This document shows, piece by piece, positions 37,688 to 46,601 of a DNA stretch of 64,000 nucleotides (positions are counted from its first letter, which is position 1; each line of letters begins with the position of its first letter). The DNA comes from Myroides sp. NP-2. Lineage in GTDB: Bacteria > Bacteroidota > Bacteroidia > Flavobacteriales > Flavobacteriaceae. A model generated the notes under the pieces. That model was not told the DNA's origin and did not search any database. It saw only the letters and a list, made by a program, of their open reading frames with translations. The translations under genes were made by a program, and so were the position numbers. Where the stretch lies: assembly GCF_014145665.1 (NCBI RefSeq), contig NZ_JACHTD010000014.1, positions 1-64,000 on the forward strand. Direction: 5' to 3'.

Positions 37688-38731
37688 TTATTGTAATGCA
37701 TTCCATCCTTTTGCTTTGATTGGAATTTTAGTATTGTCCCTTGTGATGAGGTGGATTCCTTCACTTGCTGGTGTCATATGACCGATCACGGTTAAGTTTG
37801 GATTTCCTTTAATTTTGTCATAATCCTCCATTTTGATGGTGAACAACAATTCATAGTCTTCTCCACCGTTAATGGCAATGGTCGTTGCGTCTATATTGAA
37901 TTCTTCACATGTATTGATAAACTGAGGATCTAGCGGCAATTTGTCTTCAAACAGGTTACAGCCAACTTTTGATTGGGTACACAGGTGCATAATTTCTGAG
38001 GAAAGGCCATCAGATACGTCAATCATACTCGTTGGTTGAACTTCTAGCTCCGCCAAAAGCTGTTTGATGTCTGTGCGAGCTTCTGGTTTTAGTTGTCTTT
38101 CGATGATGTAGTCATAGGTAGACAAGTCGGGTTGGTTATTTGGATTTACCAGGTATACTTGTTTTTCTCTCTCCAATACTTGTAATCCCATATAAGCGCC
38201 TCCAATGTCTCCAGTGAGCACTACTAGGTCGTTGTCTTGGGCTTGATCTCTATAGACAAGTTCTTCTGCTTTGGCTTGACCGACAGCAGTTACGCTGATG
38301 ATCAATCCTTTTTGAGAAGAAGTAGTGTCACCGCCAATTAGATCTACTTTATAATAATTACAAGCCAGTGCAATCCCTTCGTATAGCTCTTCTAAAGCCT
38401 CTAAGGGAAAGCGATTAGAAACGGCGATGGAAACGGTTACCTGAGTGGGAATGGCATTCATAGCACAGATATCTGATAGATTGACTACAATGGCTTTATA
38501 CCCCAAGTGTTTTAACGGAGCATAAGCCAAATCAAAATGTACACCTTCAATGAGTAAATCGGTTGATACAACCACTTTATCTGCTGCAAAGTCAAGTACA
38601 GCAGCGTCGTCTCCAATTCCCTTTAATGTAGAAGGTTGTGTGATAGAGAAGTCTTTCGTTAAATGCTGAATTAAACCAAATTCACCCAATTGCTCTAAAT
38701 CTGTTTTGCTTTGATTTTTATTTTCAATCAT
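37688..38731 (-). CDS. thiL: Thiamine-monophosphate kinase
   Basis: A 347-residue ThiL. GIGDDAAVLDF is the N-terminal Mg-ATP motif, VSTDLLIEGVHFDL the acidic-rich substrate block, LIGGDTTSSQKGLIIS the central motif, MIDVSDGLSSEI the second conserved Asp motif, and GGEDYELLFTI the C-terminal block. It phosphorylates thiamine monophosphate to the active diphosphate. Cytoplasmic. No other thiamine genes nearby. Confidence 0.93.
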   Translation of the reverse strand: MIENKNQSKTDLEQLGEFGLIQHLTKDFSITQPSTLKGIGDDAAVLDFAADKVVVSTDLLIEGVHFDLAYAPLKHLGYKAIVVNLSDICAMNAIPTQVTVSIAVSNRFPLEALEELYEGIALACNYYKVDLIGGDTTSSQKGLIISVTAVGQAKAEELVYRDQAQDNDLVVLTGDIGGAYMGLQVLEREKQVYLVNPNNQPDLSTYDYIIERQLKPEARTDIKQLLAELEVQPTSMIDVSDGLSSEIMHLCTQSKVGCNLFEDKLPLDPQFINTCEEFNIDATTIAINGGEDYELLFTIKMEDYDKIKGNPNLTVIGHMTPASEGIHLITRDNTKIPIKAKGWNALQ

Positions 38732-38810
38732 ATTGTGTTTTCCTTTTGAAGGACAAAGTTACTAAAAATTCAATGGTGAACTCTCGAATTGTTTGCTTGT
38801 TCACAGGGTA

Positions 38811-38846
38811 AAAAAAAACAGCCTTTATAGAGTAATAAAGGCTGTT
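38811..38846 (-). terminator. Terminator of the DUF2723 gene
   Basis: AACAGCCTTTAT pairs with ATAAAGGCTGTT around a six-base loop, with T residues on the minus strand. Confidence 0.88.
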
Positions 38847-38867
38847 TTGCTGAGGGTATGCTATTTT

Positions 38868-41800
38868 TTATTCTACATACTCTTCGTCTTCTTCTCCTTG
38901 ATATTTTTTAAACAAGTAGTTAAAGTGCGTAAAGTATGAATTAAAATCGTTTTTATATTCATTGACAAAATTAGTTTGCTTGTCTTCTGTATCAACAATT
39001 TCAACCAAGTGTCTCCAGATATTTAATTCTGAAAGAATTTCATAGGCATTGTAATTTTGCTCTTCTAACGAAAGGTTTTTGTAGTAAAACAATTTCTCGT
39101 TTGATTTTTGCGCTAGTTCTTTGGCATATTTTTGCGCCAAAGCCGTTTCACCTATTTTGTAGTAGCATTCTACAAATGGGATAACCATTTGATAGTAGCC
39201 AAAGTACTTAATAGGCATATTAATCATCGCAATATCCAGGATTTCTTTTGCTTTATCGTTTTTGCCTTCCTCAATTAACTGTTCTGCTAGGCGGCTCAAA
39301 TTAACGCGATAATTCAATGAATTTCTGCGCGTTTGTGGATCGTGATAGATTTTATCACTACCCATATTCCCCCAGTACCATGATTTTACCGTTTTGTACA
39401 TGCGTTCTGAATCAATCATACCCAAGTCAAGTGGATGTGCATTTTTTCCTTCAGATTTAATTGGAACTAATTTATAGATCAAACCTTGTAGTTGCAAGTA
39501 ATCTTTCATCCAAGCAAAATCGTCATTGTTGAAACTACCTCCAGAGAAATAAACTGGACGTTCCCAGTTATTGTTGGCAATAATGTCTAACATGATTAAG
39601 CGATGTTTGTAAATCGCTTGATCTGTAATGTCAATTTCTACATGAGGAACTACCTGATCCATGAGGTAAGGCGATACAATATTGTTTTTCGCGATAATTT
39701 CGCGGTCCACAGGTAGGTATGCTTTGTCTGTTGGGAACAAGTATAGGGTTGTTCCTGCTTCGGTTAGTTTTTTCGTTCGTTGATCATCTGTTCGCACGAC
39801 ATCTAACAAAAAGGATAGATCGTATCGTTCTTCTGAAGTAGGGTTAATTACGGTAATATCTCGCTTATTCCCTACATATTGATCGTGTGTAAATTTAATT
39901 GGAAGCGGTTCAGAATCGTAAGCCTTTGCTTTCATTTGGTCGATATACCAGTCTTGGGTCAGTAAACTCGTACATACCACGCGTACGTCTGTTCGATAGC
40001 CTTCAATCTCTTGAAGGTACCACAGCGGGAAGGTATCATTGTCTCCAATGGTAAAAATAATAGCATTTGGATCACATGAATCTAAGTAAGCACGTGCATT
40101 AGCTAATGCAGTATAGCGATTTGAACGATCGTGATCATTCCAATTTTGTTGTGCCAATAGGACAGGTGCCGCTAAAGTACATACAGATAATACTAGGGCA
40201 TTGGCTAGTTTTGGGTTGAGGTATTTGCTCAATCCTTCATAGATAGAGTACACGCCAAATCCAAGCCACATGGCAAAAATATAGAAGGAAGGTACAACGG
40301 CATAGTCGCGTTCTCGCGGTTCAAATGGACGTTCGTTTAAGAATACTTTTAACGCTAAACTCGTGAATAAGAAGAGGACTAAAAGCACCCAGAACATTTT
40401 TGGATCCTTGCGGTAATTGAATACAATTCCAATAACACCTAAAATAAAAGGCAAGAAGAAATACGTATTTCTTCCTTTGTTTTCTAACACATCTGTAGGA
40501 AGGTTATCTTGAGAACCCAAGCGAATTTCGTCTAAAAATTTAATGCCGCTCAACCAGTTTCCGTGTTCTAAATCACCCTGACCTTGTATGTCGTCCTGGC
40601 GACCTACGAAGTTCCACATCAAATATCTCCAATACATATACCCAAATTGGTAGGTAAACATAAACGACATATTATCTGAAAAAGTAGGCACTTCAATATC
40701 TAAAGCTTGGCCGTATTTGCTCAAGTAATTGTCTAATTCTTCTATACCAAACTCACCACTTGCCAGTTTTTGTTTTACTGCTCGCTCCATATATACCAAG
40801 TTTTCATTATTGGTATACCCTTGTGCTAAGTTGAAATTCAGCGGTTTGGAATAACGCATATAGTTAATGCGGTGGTTTTTATCAGTACTCCACATGCGCG
40901 GTAAAAAGCCTTTGTGTCTCTCATCAAAGTTTTGTCCTGCATTTTTCCATTCGTTAACTACAACGTATTTTCCTGTTTTGTAGTCTCTTTCATAGTTGGG
41001 TTGCTGATCTTTATAGGGGTTGTTCGCATCTAAGCCTACATAAGCTTTTGTAAAGTATGAATCGTAATAGATGCTCTCATCTCCGTATTGTTCTCTTTGG
41101 TAATAAGCCAATAACTCAGCTGCATCTGAAGGTCTGTTTTCATTAATGGTTACGTTGGCATTGGCGCGAATAGGCAACATCATCCAAGCACTTAATCCCA
41201 CACAAACGAAAACTAAGGTGAGAATGAGCGTATTGGCTTTGGTGTGTCCTTTTTTACGCGTATAGCGCAGCCCAAATACTGTAGCGCCGATTAATAGTAA
41301 AAAAGCGAGGATGGTTCCGCTATTAAAAGGAAGTCCAAGTGTATTAACGGCAAATATTTCAGTTTTTCCAAAGAAAGCTAAAAGCTTAGGGAAGAAAAAG
41401 GCAAATAAGAAAAACAAGGCGGCAACAGCTGCAATGTTACCAATGATAAAGTTCTTAATGGTTACCTTTTCATATTTTTTAAAGTAGTACAGCAAACAAA
41501 TGGAAGGAATGGACAGAAGGGCCATCAAATGGACACCAAAAGAACATCCTGCAACTAGGCCAATGAGAAGTAACCAACGATTCCCTCTAGGTTGATCCAA
41601 GTCATCCACCCATCTCAATCCTAAATAAAGAAGGAGGGATGTTAAGAACATTGCAGAAGCATAAACCTCTGATTCTACAGCGTTAAACCAAAAACTGTCA
41701 GTAAAACTAAAGGCTAACGATCCAATTGCAGCGCTACCTAGAACGGCAATTGCATTAGAGGTATTCCATTCAGACGTTTTTCTAACCATTTTCTTTAAGA

Positions 41801-42104
41801 TATTGGTCATTGACCAAAACATAAAGAGGATTGTAAATGCACTTGAAAAAACGGCTACCATATTCACTGCTAGGGCAATGTGTTCTGTCGAAATAGCAAA
41901 TAGCGAAAACAAAGCGCCTAACATTTGGTAAAATGGAGCCCCTGGAGGGTGACCTACTTCGAGTTTCGCTGAAGTTGCAATGTATTCTCCTGGATCCCAG
42001 AAACTAACAGTAGGTTCTACGGTTAAAGTATAAGTGATTAACGCAACGAGGAAGCATAGCCATCCACCGATTATATTCCACTTTTTGTAGTTGAATGTTA
42101 ACAT
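38868..42104 (-). CDS. DUF2723 membrane protein (glycosyltransferase family 117 type)
   Basis: A 1078-residue polytopic inner-membrane protein. The N-terminus has a TM helix followed by PTVSFWDPGEYIATSAKLEVGHPPGAPFYQML, with the DxGE and HPPGxP motifs typical of DUF2723 and reminiscent of GT-C O-mannosyltransferases. About a dozen membrane helices occupy roughly residues 10-640, and the C-terminal third is soluble, with TPR-like helices near the end (about 940-1050). NCBI-type annotation now calls this family GT117. Its sugar and acceptor are not known from sequence; a role in envelope protein O-glycosylation is a hypothesis. Confidence 0.85.
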   Translation of the reverse strand: MLTFNYKKWNIIGGWLCFLVALITYTLTVEPTVSFWDPGEYIATSAKLEVGHPPGAPFYQMLGALFSLFAISTEHIALAVNMVAVFSSAFTILFMFWSMTNILKKMVRKTSEWNTSNAIAVLGSAAIGSLAFSFTDSFWFNAVESEVYASAMFLTSLLLYLGLRWVDDLDQPRGNRWLLLIGLVAGCSFGVHLMALLSIPSICLLYYFKKYEKVTIKNFIIGNIAAVAALFFLFAFFFPKLLAFFGKTEIFAVNTLGLPFNSGTILAFLLLIGATVFGLRYTRKKGHTKANTLILTLVFVCVGLSAWMMLPIRANANVTINENRPSDAAELLAYYQREQYGDESIYYDSYFTKAYVGLDANNPYKDQQPNYERDYKTGKYVVVNEWKNAGQNFDERHKGFLPRMWSTDKNHRINYMRYSKPLNFNLAQGYTNNENLVYMERAVKQKLASGEFGIEELDNYLSKYGQALDIEVPTFSDNMSFMFTYQFGYMYWRYLMWNFVGRQDDIQGQGDLEHGNWLSGIKFLDEIRLGSQDNLPTDVLENKGRNTYFFLPFILGVIGIVFNYRKDPKMFWVLLVLFLFTSLALKVFLNERPFEPRERDYAVVPSFYIFAMWLGFGVYSIYEGLSKYLNPKLANALVLSVCTLAAPVLLAQQNWNDHDRSNRYTALANARAYLDSCDPNAIIFTIGDNDTFPLWYLQEIEGYRTDVRVVCTSLLTQDWYIDQMKAKAYDSEPLPIKFTHDQYVGNKRDITVINPTSEERYDLSFLLDVVRTDDQRTKKLTEAGTTLYLFPTDKAYLPVDREIIAKNNIVSPYLMDQVVPHVEIDITDQAIYKHRLIMLDIIANNNWERPVYFSGGSFNNDDFAWMKDYLQLQGLIYKLVPIKSEGKNAHPLDLGMIDSERMYKTVKSWYWGNMGSDKIYHDPQTRRNSLNYRVNLSRLAEQLIEEGKNDKAKEILDIAMINMPIKYFGYYQMVIPFVECYYKIGETALAQKYAKELAQKSNEKLFYYKNLSLEEQNYNAYEILSELNIWRHLVEIVDTEDKQTNFVNEYKNDFNSYFTHFNYLFKKYQGEEDEEYVE

Positions 42105-42201
42105 ATAAGAATATTCTAGGTATTTTTAATCATTATATACAAAGAAAGTCTTTTTTTATTAGATACGTATCACATTAAAAAAAAATAATTTTGCATTTTG
42201 T

Positions 42202-42233
42202 TTTTGGATAATATAAAAAAAGTGTTACTTTTG
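42202..42233 (+). promoter_or_regulatory. Promoter of the first tRNA-Gln
   Basis: TTTTGG near 42202-42207 and TACTTTTG at 42226-42233 are about 19 bases apart, a near-perfect Bacteroidota promoter. A second TACTTTTG occurs at 42258-42265, inside the region between promoter and tRNA. Confidence 0.85.
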
Positions 42234-42280
42234 CCTCCGCAATGCAGAAGTAGTTACTACTTTTGAACGCAAAGTGGTAC

Positions 42281-42351
42281 TGGCCTATGGTGTAATGGTA
42301 ACACAGCTGATTTTGGTTCAGTCGTTCTAGGTTCGAGTCCTAGTAGGCCAA
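42281..42351 (+). tRNA. tRNA-Gln (anticodon UUG), copy 1
   Basis: A 71-nt cloverleaf: acceptor TGGCCTA/TAGGCCA, D stem GTGT/ACAC, anticodon stem GCTGA/TCAGT with loop TTTTGGT (anticodon TTG), T stem CTAGG/CCTAG with loop TTCGAGT. The 3' CCA is not encoded. It has its own promoter and terminator. Confidence 0.95.
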
Positions 42352-42355
42352 CAAG

Positions 42356-42386
42356 AGCTCCTTGAATTTCAAGGAGCTTTTTTTTT
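42356..42386 (+). terminator. Terminator of tRNA-Gln copy 1
   Basis: AGCTCCTTGAA pairs with TTCAAGGAGCT in a tight hairpin followed by nine T residues. Confidence 0.9.
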
Positions 42387-42534
42387 CGAAATAAATGACG
42401 AATATTACCTGTAGAGAGCAATAGGGGATCAAGCGAGTAAAAATAAATATGTTAAAATTTACCTTGTTTTCAATTGATTATTAATGGGTTGTATTAGGGG
42501 GCGGTTTTTGGAGGTTATTATTCTTGTCAAAATC

Positions 42535-42565
42535 TTTGGTAAGTATAGAAATAATGCTACTTTTG
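42535..42565 (+). promoter_or_regulatory. Promoter of the second tRNA-Gln
   Basis: TTTG at 42535-42538 and TACTTTTG at 42558-42565 are exactly 19 bases apart. As in copy 1, a second TACTTTTG follows (42588-42595). Confidence 0.85.
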
Positions 42566-42610
42566 CATCCGCATTACAGAAGTAAATTACTTTTGAACGC
42601 AAAGTGGTAC

Positions 42611-42681
42611 TGGCCTATGGTGTAATGGTAACACAGCTGATTTTGGTTCAGTCGTTCTAGGTTCGAGTCCTAGTAGGCCAA
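42611..42681 (+). tRNA. tRNA-Gln (anticodon UUG), copy 2
   Basis: Identical over 71 nt to the copy 330 bp upstream, including the flanking AACGCAAAGTGGTAC before and ACAAGAGCTCC after. A local duplication of the whole transcription unit is the simplest explanation. Confidence 0.95.
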
Positions 42682-42685
42682 CAAG

Positions 42686-42714
42686 AGCTCCTTGAATTTC
42701 AAGGAGCTTTTTTT
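42686..42714 (+). terminator. Terminator of tRNA-Gln copy 2
   Basis: The same AGCTCCTTGAA/TTCAAGGAGCT hairpin as copy 1, followed by seven T residues. Confidence 0.9.
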
Positions 42715-42732
42715 ATGACCTTGTGTGTAAAT

Positions 42733-42768
42733 AAAAAAGGTTGGAATCTCACTTCCAACCTTTTTTTC
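42733..42768 (-). terminator. Terminator of the araC-hemH-hemJ operon
   Basis: AAAGGTTGGAA pairs with TTCCAACCTTT, with T-runs on both sides, directly after the crotonase stop codon. It ends the leftward haem operon. Confidence 0.88.
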
Positions 42769-43548
42769 TTATCCTTTAAAATTTGGTTTTCTCTTTTCTA
42801 AGAAGGCCGTAGTTCCTTCTGTGAAATCTGTGGTATTGAAACACTCACCAAAGTGTTTAATTTCTTCGTGATAGCCATTTGTGCCGTCTTTGAAGTTCGC
42901 ATTGACAGATTTTATGGCTTTGGAAATTGCGGTGATTGAGTTGTTAGAGATTTTTTGGGCAATCCCTTTAGTGAAGGCTAATAGCTCCGCTTGCTCTACC
43001 ACGTGGTTTACTAAACCGTATTCCAATGCTTTTGCCGCATTGATCATCTCCGCTGTCATGATAAGTTCCATTGCGCGTCCTTTGCCTATTAATTGAGGCA
43101 AACGCTGGGTTCCTCCATAGCCCGGAATTAACCCTAGGGTTACTTCAGGTAATCCCATTTTAGCATTCGTAGAAGCTACTCTAAAATGACAAGCCATCGC
43201 TAATTCTAATCCACCTCCTAAGGCAAATCCGTTGATAGCAGCAATGATGGGTTTTGAATAGTTTTGAGCGTAATCAAATAGCAATTCTTGTCCTTTGGCT
43301 GCTAATTGCGAGCCTTCACTTACATTGAAGCTAGAAAATTCTTTAATATCAGCCCCTGCAACAAAAGCTTTTTCACCACTTCCTGTGATGATGACTACGC
43401 GTACACTTTTGTCTTCCTCAAGTTGAAGCAAAGCGCGGTGTAATTCCTCAATAGTGGGTTTGTTTAATGCATTTAACTTTGTAGGTCTGTTAATCGTTAT
43501 GACCGATATATGGTCATCCGTTTCAATTAAAATATTTTCATATTCCAT
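42769..43548 (-). CDS. Enoyl-CoA hydratase/isomerase family protein (crotonase)
   Basis: A 259-residue crotonase; the ATG at 43548 (MEYENILIETDD) is chosen over a TTG three codons upstream. AFVAGADIKEFS and ALGGGLELAMACHFRVAS are the oxyanion-hole regions, and KMGLPEVTLGLIPGYGGTQRL includes the catalytic glutamate. The usual reaction is hydration of a 2-enoyl-CoA in fatty-acid or butyryl-CoA metabolism; the substrate is not determined. It is the last gene of a leftward operon, 12 bp after the sensor kinase, with no obvious link to haem synthesis. Confidence 0.9.
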   Translation of the reverse strand: MEYENILIETDDHISVITINRPTKLNALNKPTIEELHRALLQLEEDKSVRVVIITGSGEKAFVAGADIKEFSSFNVSEGSQLAAKGQELLFDYAQNYSKPIIAAINGFALGGGLELAMACHFRVASTNAKMGLPEVTLGLIPGYGGTQRLPQLIGKGRAMELIMTAEMINAAKALEYGLVNHVVEQAELLAFTKGIAQKISNNSITAISKAIKSVNANFKDGTNGYHEEIKHFGECFNTTDFTEGTTAFLEKRKPNFKG

Positions 43549-43560
43549 AATTCTCAAATT

Positions 43561-45030
43561 TTATTTGGTCAGTGGCAAAGTTACAGTAAAAGTAGTTCCC
43601 TTACCAGCTTCTGTTTCAAAGGTAATGGTTCCTTTATAATTTTCTACAATATTTTTTATAATCCCCAGACCAAGTCCCATTCCGCTTGATTTGGTGGTAA
43701 ACTTCGGTTCAAAGATCCTCGTCTTGTCTGCTATGGAAACTCCCGTTCCATTGTCCGTGACCGAAATGATGATGTTTTCGCCATCTTGATACGCTTTAAC
43801 GCGAACTATCGGACTCGGATTGCTATCAGGAATGGCCTGAATCGCATTTTTTACTAAGTTAGTAATAATACGGATAAGTTGTGTCTGATCAATTAGAGCG
43901 ATAATTTCATCTTCTTCGTGTTCGAAATAAATAAAATCCTCTGTAAATATATCCAAAGAAATGCGAATGGTTTTAATTATATCTAAGGTTTCATTTTGCT
44001 GAGCCGGCATGGATGCAAAACTTGAGAAAGCCGTTGCCACGGAGGACATGGTATCGATTTGTCCAATGAGTACGGCAGAATAGTCCTTGAGTTTACTGCT
44101 AATGTCAGGGTCGGTAGGGTCGAATTTTCGCTCAAAGCTCTGAACGGTTAATCGCATGGGGGTAAGGGGATTTTTAATTTCGTGAGCCACTTGTTTGGCC
44201 ATTTCTCGCCAAGCTTGCTCGCGTTCGTTTTGCGCTAACTGCTGATACGTCTCGTCCAATTTCTCAACCATATCATTATACGCATTGATCAAATTCGAAA
44301 TCTCCTTACTCGTCGAAATATCTTCAATCTTTTCATTTTTCTGTCCGAGTTTTGTGCGTGTCATTTTAACGCTTAACTTGTTTAAACTCTGGGTGATGTA
44401 GTTGGATAAAAAGTATGATATGACAATGGACATGATGAGCATAATGATGTAAACCTGTCCGAATTTCGACATAAAATTGTGTACTTCGTTCTCGTAAAAT
44501 TCGGTTTCTTCCGCATAGGGGATTTTGACAATGCCCAGCGGTTTAAATTTTTGATCCTTGACATAGCGATACGACGTTCGAATTCGCACATCATCTATTT
44601 CCTCTGCATCGACAAAGCGCTTGTGGGGGGAGGATTTTATCGTTTTTAAGATGATAAGGGGTACATTGGGCTGTATGCTATCAACGGAAAAAGTCCCCTT
44701 AGAGGACAGTAGTAATTTTCCGTCTAGATCGTGTATATATAGTTCTGTATTGTGTATGGAGGCTAGCTCGTGTATCTTATCCTTAAAAATGAGCGGTAAG
44801 TTCTCCGTGCTCAAGGGGTAAGAGGTTGTCGTTAAAATATAATTGATGTTTTCTGTGATTGAGCTTTCTTTTCGCTCGAGTCGATACTGATGGTACGTAC
44901 GTGCTTCTTCCTTAAATTGATACACGGAAACGGCAGAGATCAATATGGAAGATATGATGCTTAAAAAGATTAACGAGAAAAATATTCTATTTTGTAGAGA
45001 GAAACTTTTGATAAAAAACTTGTCTTTCAT
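43561..45030 (-). CDS. Membrane sensor histidine kinase (HAMP, HisKA, HATPase)
   Basis: A 489-residue kinase. TM1 is at about residues 13-35, an extracytoplasmic domain of about 150 residues follows, TM2 is near 190-210, then a HAMP linker (SLNKLSVKMTRTKLGQKNEK). The phospho-acceptor motif is MAKQVAHEIKNPLTPMRL; ATP-binding N, G1 and G2 boxes are LVKNAIQAIP, VTDNGTGV and GMGLGLGI. The arrangement resembles NtrY-type kinases. No response regulator is adjacent. Its start overlaps the hemJ stop by four bases (ATGA), so it is translationally linked to haem genes; the signal is unknown. Confidence 0.9.
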   Translation of the reverse strand: MKDKFFIKSFSLQNRIFFSLIFLSIISSILISAVSVYQFKEEARTYHQYRLERKESSITENINYILTTTSYPLSTENLPLIFKDKIHELASIHNTELYIHDLDGKLLLSSKGTFSVDSIQPNVPLIILKTIKSSPHKRFVDAEEIDDVRIRTSYRYVKDQKFKPLGIVKIPYAEETEFYENEVHNFMSKFGQVYIIMLIMSIVISYFLSNYITQSLNKLSVKMTRTKLGQKNEKIEDISTSKEISNLINAYNDMVEKLDETYQQLAQNEREQAWREMAKQVAHEIKNPLTPMRLTVQSFERKFDPTDPDISSKLKDYSAVLIGQIDTMSSVATAFSSFASMPAQQNETLDIIKTIRISLDIFTEDFIYFEHEEDEIIALIDQTQLIRIITNLVKNAIQAIPDSNPSPIVRVKAYQDGENIIISVTDNGTGVSIADKTRIFEPKFTTKSSGMGLGLGIIKNIVENYKGTITFETEAGKGTTFTVTLPLTK

Positions 45031-45572
45031 TCATTCATATTGCGTTGACGTCTTCCTTTGTAAAGCTTAATACCTAGCATTAACAATATAGCCAAAGCAA
45101 TTAATCCGACTACACCGAATATCCAGTTGAAAGCATTCTTTAAAAATACTAAAAAAACAACAGAAAATAAAATAATTGTTGCTCCTTCATTCCATAGTCG
45201 AAAGAAGGAAGATGTTTTCGTTAAAGTATTGCGATTGATTTGTTTGACAAACTGATGACACTTTAGGTGATAAGCAATTAAAAGTATGACGAACAGCAAT
45301 TTTACGTGCATCCAGGGTTGTTGTAGCAGAAGGGGATTTAGCACAAAAAGGGAAATTCCAAAAACCAGCGTTAGAACAGCAGCAGGCCAGGTGATGATGT
45401 TCCAAAGGCGATTGGTCATCAGGCGGTATTGTTTTTTGAGAATATCCTGTTCCAACTGTGGTTTTTCATTCGCCTCTACGTAATATACAAAGAGGCGAAC
45501 AATGTAGAATAAGCCTGCAAACCAACAGACAACAAATATAACGTGTAGTGCTTTTAAATATAGATAGGCCAT
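45027..45572 (-). CDS. hemJ: HemJ-like protoporphyrinogen IX oxidase
   Basis: A 181-residue membrane protein with four to five helices. The opening YLYLKALHVIFVVCWFAGLF matches the HemJ (UPF0093) family, with the conserved His10; WMHVKLLFVILLIAYH includes the conserved Lys91 and a further His. Automated pipelines often call this family CopD-like. HemJ oxidises protoporphyrinogen IX to protoporphyrin IX in bacteria without HemG or HemY. It lies nine bases after hemH, which uses its product, a strong contextual support. Confidence 0.85.
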   Translation of the reverse strand: MAYLYLKALHVIFVVCWFAGLFYIVRLFVYYVEANEKPQLEQDILKKQYRLMTNRLWNIITWPAAVLTLVFGISLFVLNPLLLQQPWMHVKLLFVILLIAYHLKCHQFVKQINRNTLTKTSSFFRLWNEGATIILFSVVFLVFLKNAFNWIFGVVGLIALAILLMLGIKLYKGRRQRNMNE

Positions 45573-45581
45573 AGCGTTGTA

Positions 45582-46601
45582 TTAATTAGTTTGTTGCCAT
45601 GTTGTTATCCAAGACGCTAAGGCATCAATAAAAGCGTCGCTGTCGTTGAGGCACGGAATGGTTTTGAAGGAAGTTCCTCCGTGGTGTAAGAACTCATCGT
45701 GTGCTTCCATTCCAATTTCTTCCAACGTTTCCAAACAATCTGCAACGAAGGCAGGGGTAACCACAGCTAAGTGTTTTACGCCATTTTCCGCAAGTTGATT
45801 TACGGTTTTATCCGTTGGAGGTTGTAGCCATTTATCTGGGCCTAGACGCGATTGAAACGTATTGGTGTACTTTCCTTCTGGTATATTTAATTTTTCAACT
45901 ACCTGTTTTGTCGTTTCTAAGCATTGATGTCTGTAGCAGTGCTGGTGTGCGACAGAAGGGGTGTTACAACAAGAACCGTCGATCTTACAATGCGACTTGG
46001 TTCGGTCTGATTTGTATATATGTCGTTCAGGTACGCCGTGATAGGAAAAGAGCAGGTGGTCCCATTCATTTTGTTCTAGATGCGTTTGAATCGACGCAGC
46101 CAAGGCATCAACATATTCCTGTTTGTTGTAAAAAGCAGGCATACTGGTTATTTTCATTTGTGGGAAGTGCTTCTTGCGCAATTCCTCCGCCAAAACCTCA
46201 ATCGTTTCAGTTGTAGCCATGGCAAATTGGGGATAAAGCGGAATCATAAAAACATCCGTTACTCCTTTGTCTTTCAGCTCTTGTAGGCCCGTTTTAATCG
46301 ATGGCTCTCCATAGCGCATCGCTAGTGCAATGGGCAAGTCGATTTTTTGTTGTAGTTTTTTTTGTTGGCGTTGCGATATGACGATTAATGGCGATCCTTC
46401 AGGCCACCATACTTTTTGATACGCTTCAGCCGATTTTTTTGGTCTCGTGTTTAAAATGATTCCCTTTACCAAGAACGCTCTGAGTAAATAGGGCATATCA
46501 ATGACTCTTTTGTCCATTAAAAATTCATCCAAATAAGGCTTGACATCCTCAGGGGTTGGAGATTTCGGCGATCCTAAATTGACAAGTAATATCCCTTTCA
46601 T
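45582..46601 (-). CDS. hemH: Ferrochelatase
   Basis: A 339-residue HemH. MKGILLVNLGSPKSPTPEDV is the standard N-terminus, LLFSYHGVPERHI holds the catalytic His, and CHQ-type YRHQCLETTKQV and FQSRLGPDKWLQP follow. VTPAFVADCLETLEEI carries the conserved Glu cluster. It inserts ferrous iron into protoporphyrin IX. CKIDGSCCNTPSVAHQHC is a cysteine-rich insert. Its ATG shares one base with the stop codon of the araC-type gene (TAATG), which argues for translational coupling. Confidence 0.95.
   Translation of the reverse strand: MKGILLVNLGSPKSPTPEDVKPYLDEFLMDKRVIDMPYLLRAFLVKGIILNTRPKKSAEAYQKVWWPEGSPLIVISQRQQKKLQQKIDLPIALAMRYGEPSIKTGLQELKDKGVTDVFMIPLYPQFAMATTETIEVLAEELRKKHFPQMKITSMPAFYNKQEYVDALAASIQTHLEQNEWDHLLFSYHGVPERHIYKSDRTKSHCKIDGSCCNTPSVAHQHCYRHQCLETTKQVVEKLNIPEGKYTNTFQSRLGPDKWLQPPTDKTVNQLAENGVKHLAVVTPAFVADCLETLEEIGMEAHDEFLHHGGTSFKTIPCLNDSDAFIDALASWITTWQQTN

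Noticed and set aside
42281-42681. Duplicated tRNA as left and right attachment sites of an integrated element
   Set aside because: Only about 260 bases lie between the copies, with no integrase or cargo, and each copy has a complete promoter and terminator.
43561-45030. A two-component system
   Set aside because: Only the kinase is present; no response regulator lies nearby, so I list it as an orphan kinase.
45027-45572. Copper resistance protein CopD
   Set aside because: The KALHVIFVVCWFAGLF opening, the conserved His and Lys and the position after hemH fit HemJ better.
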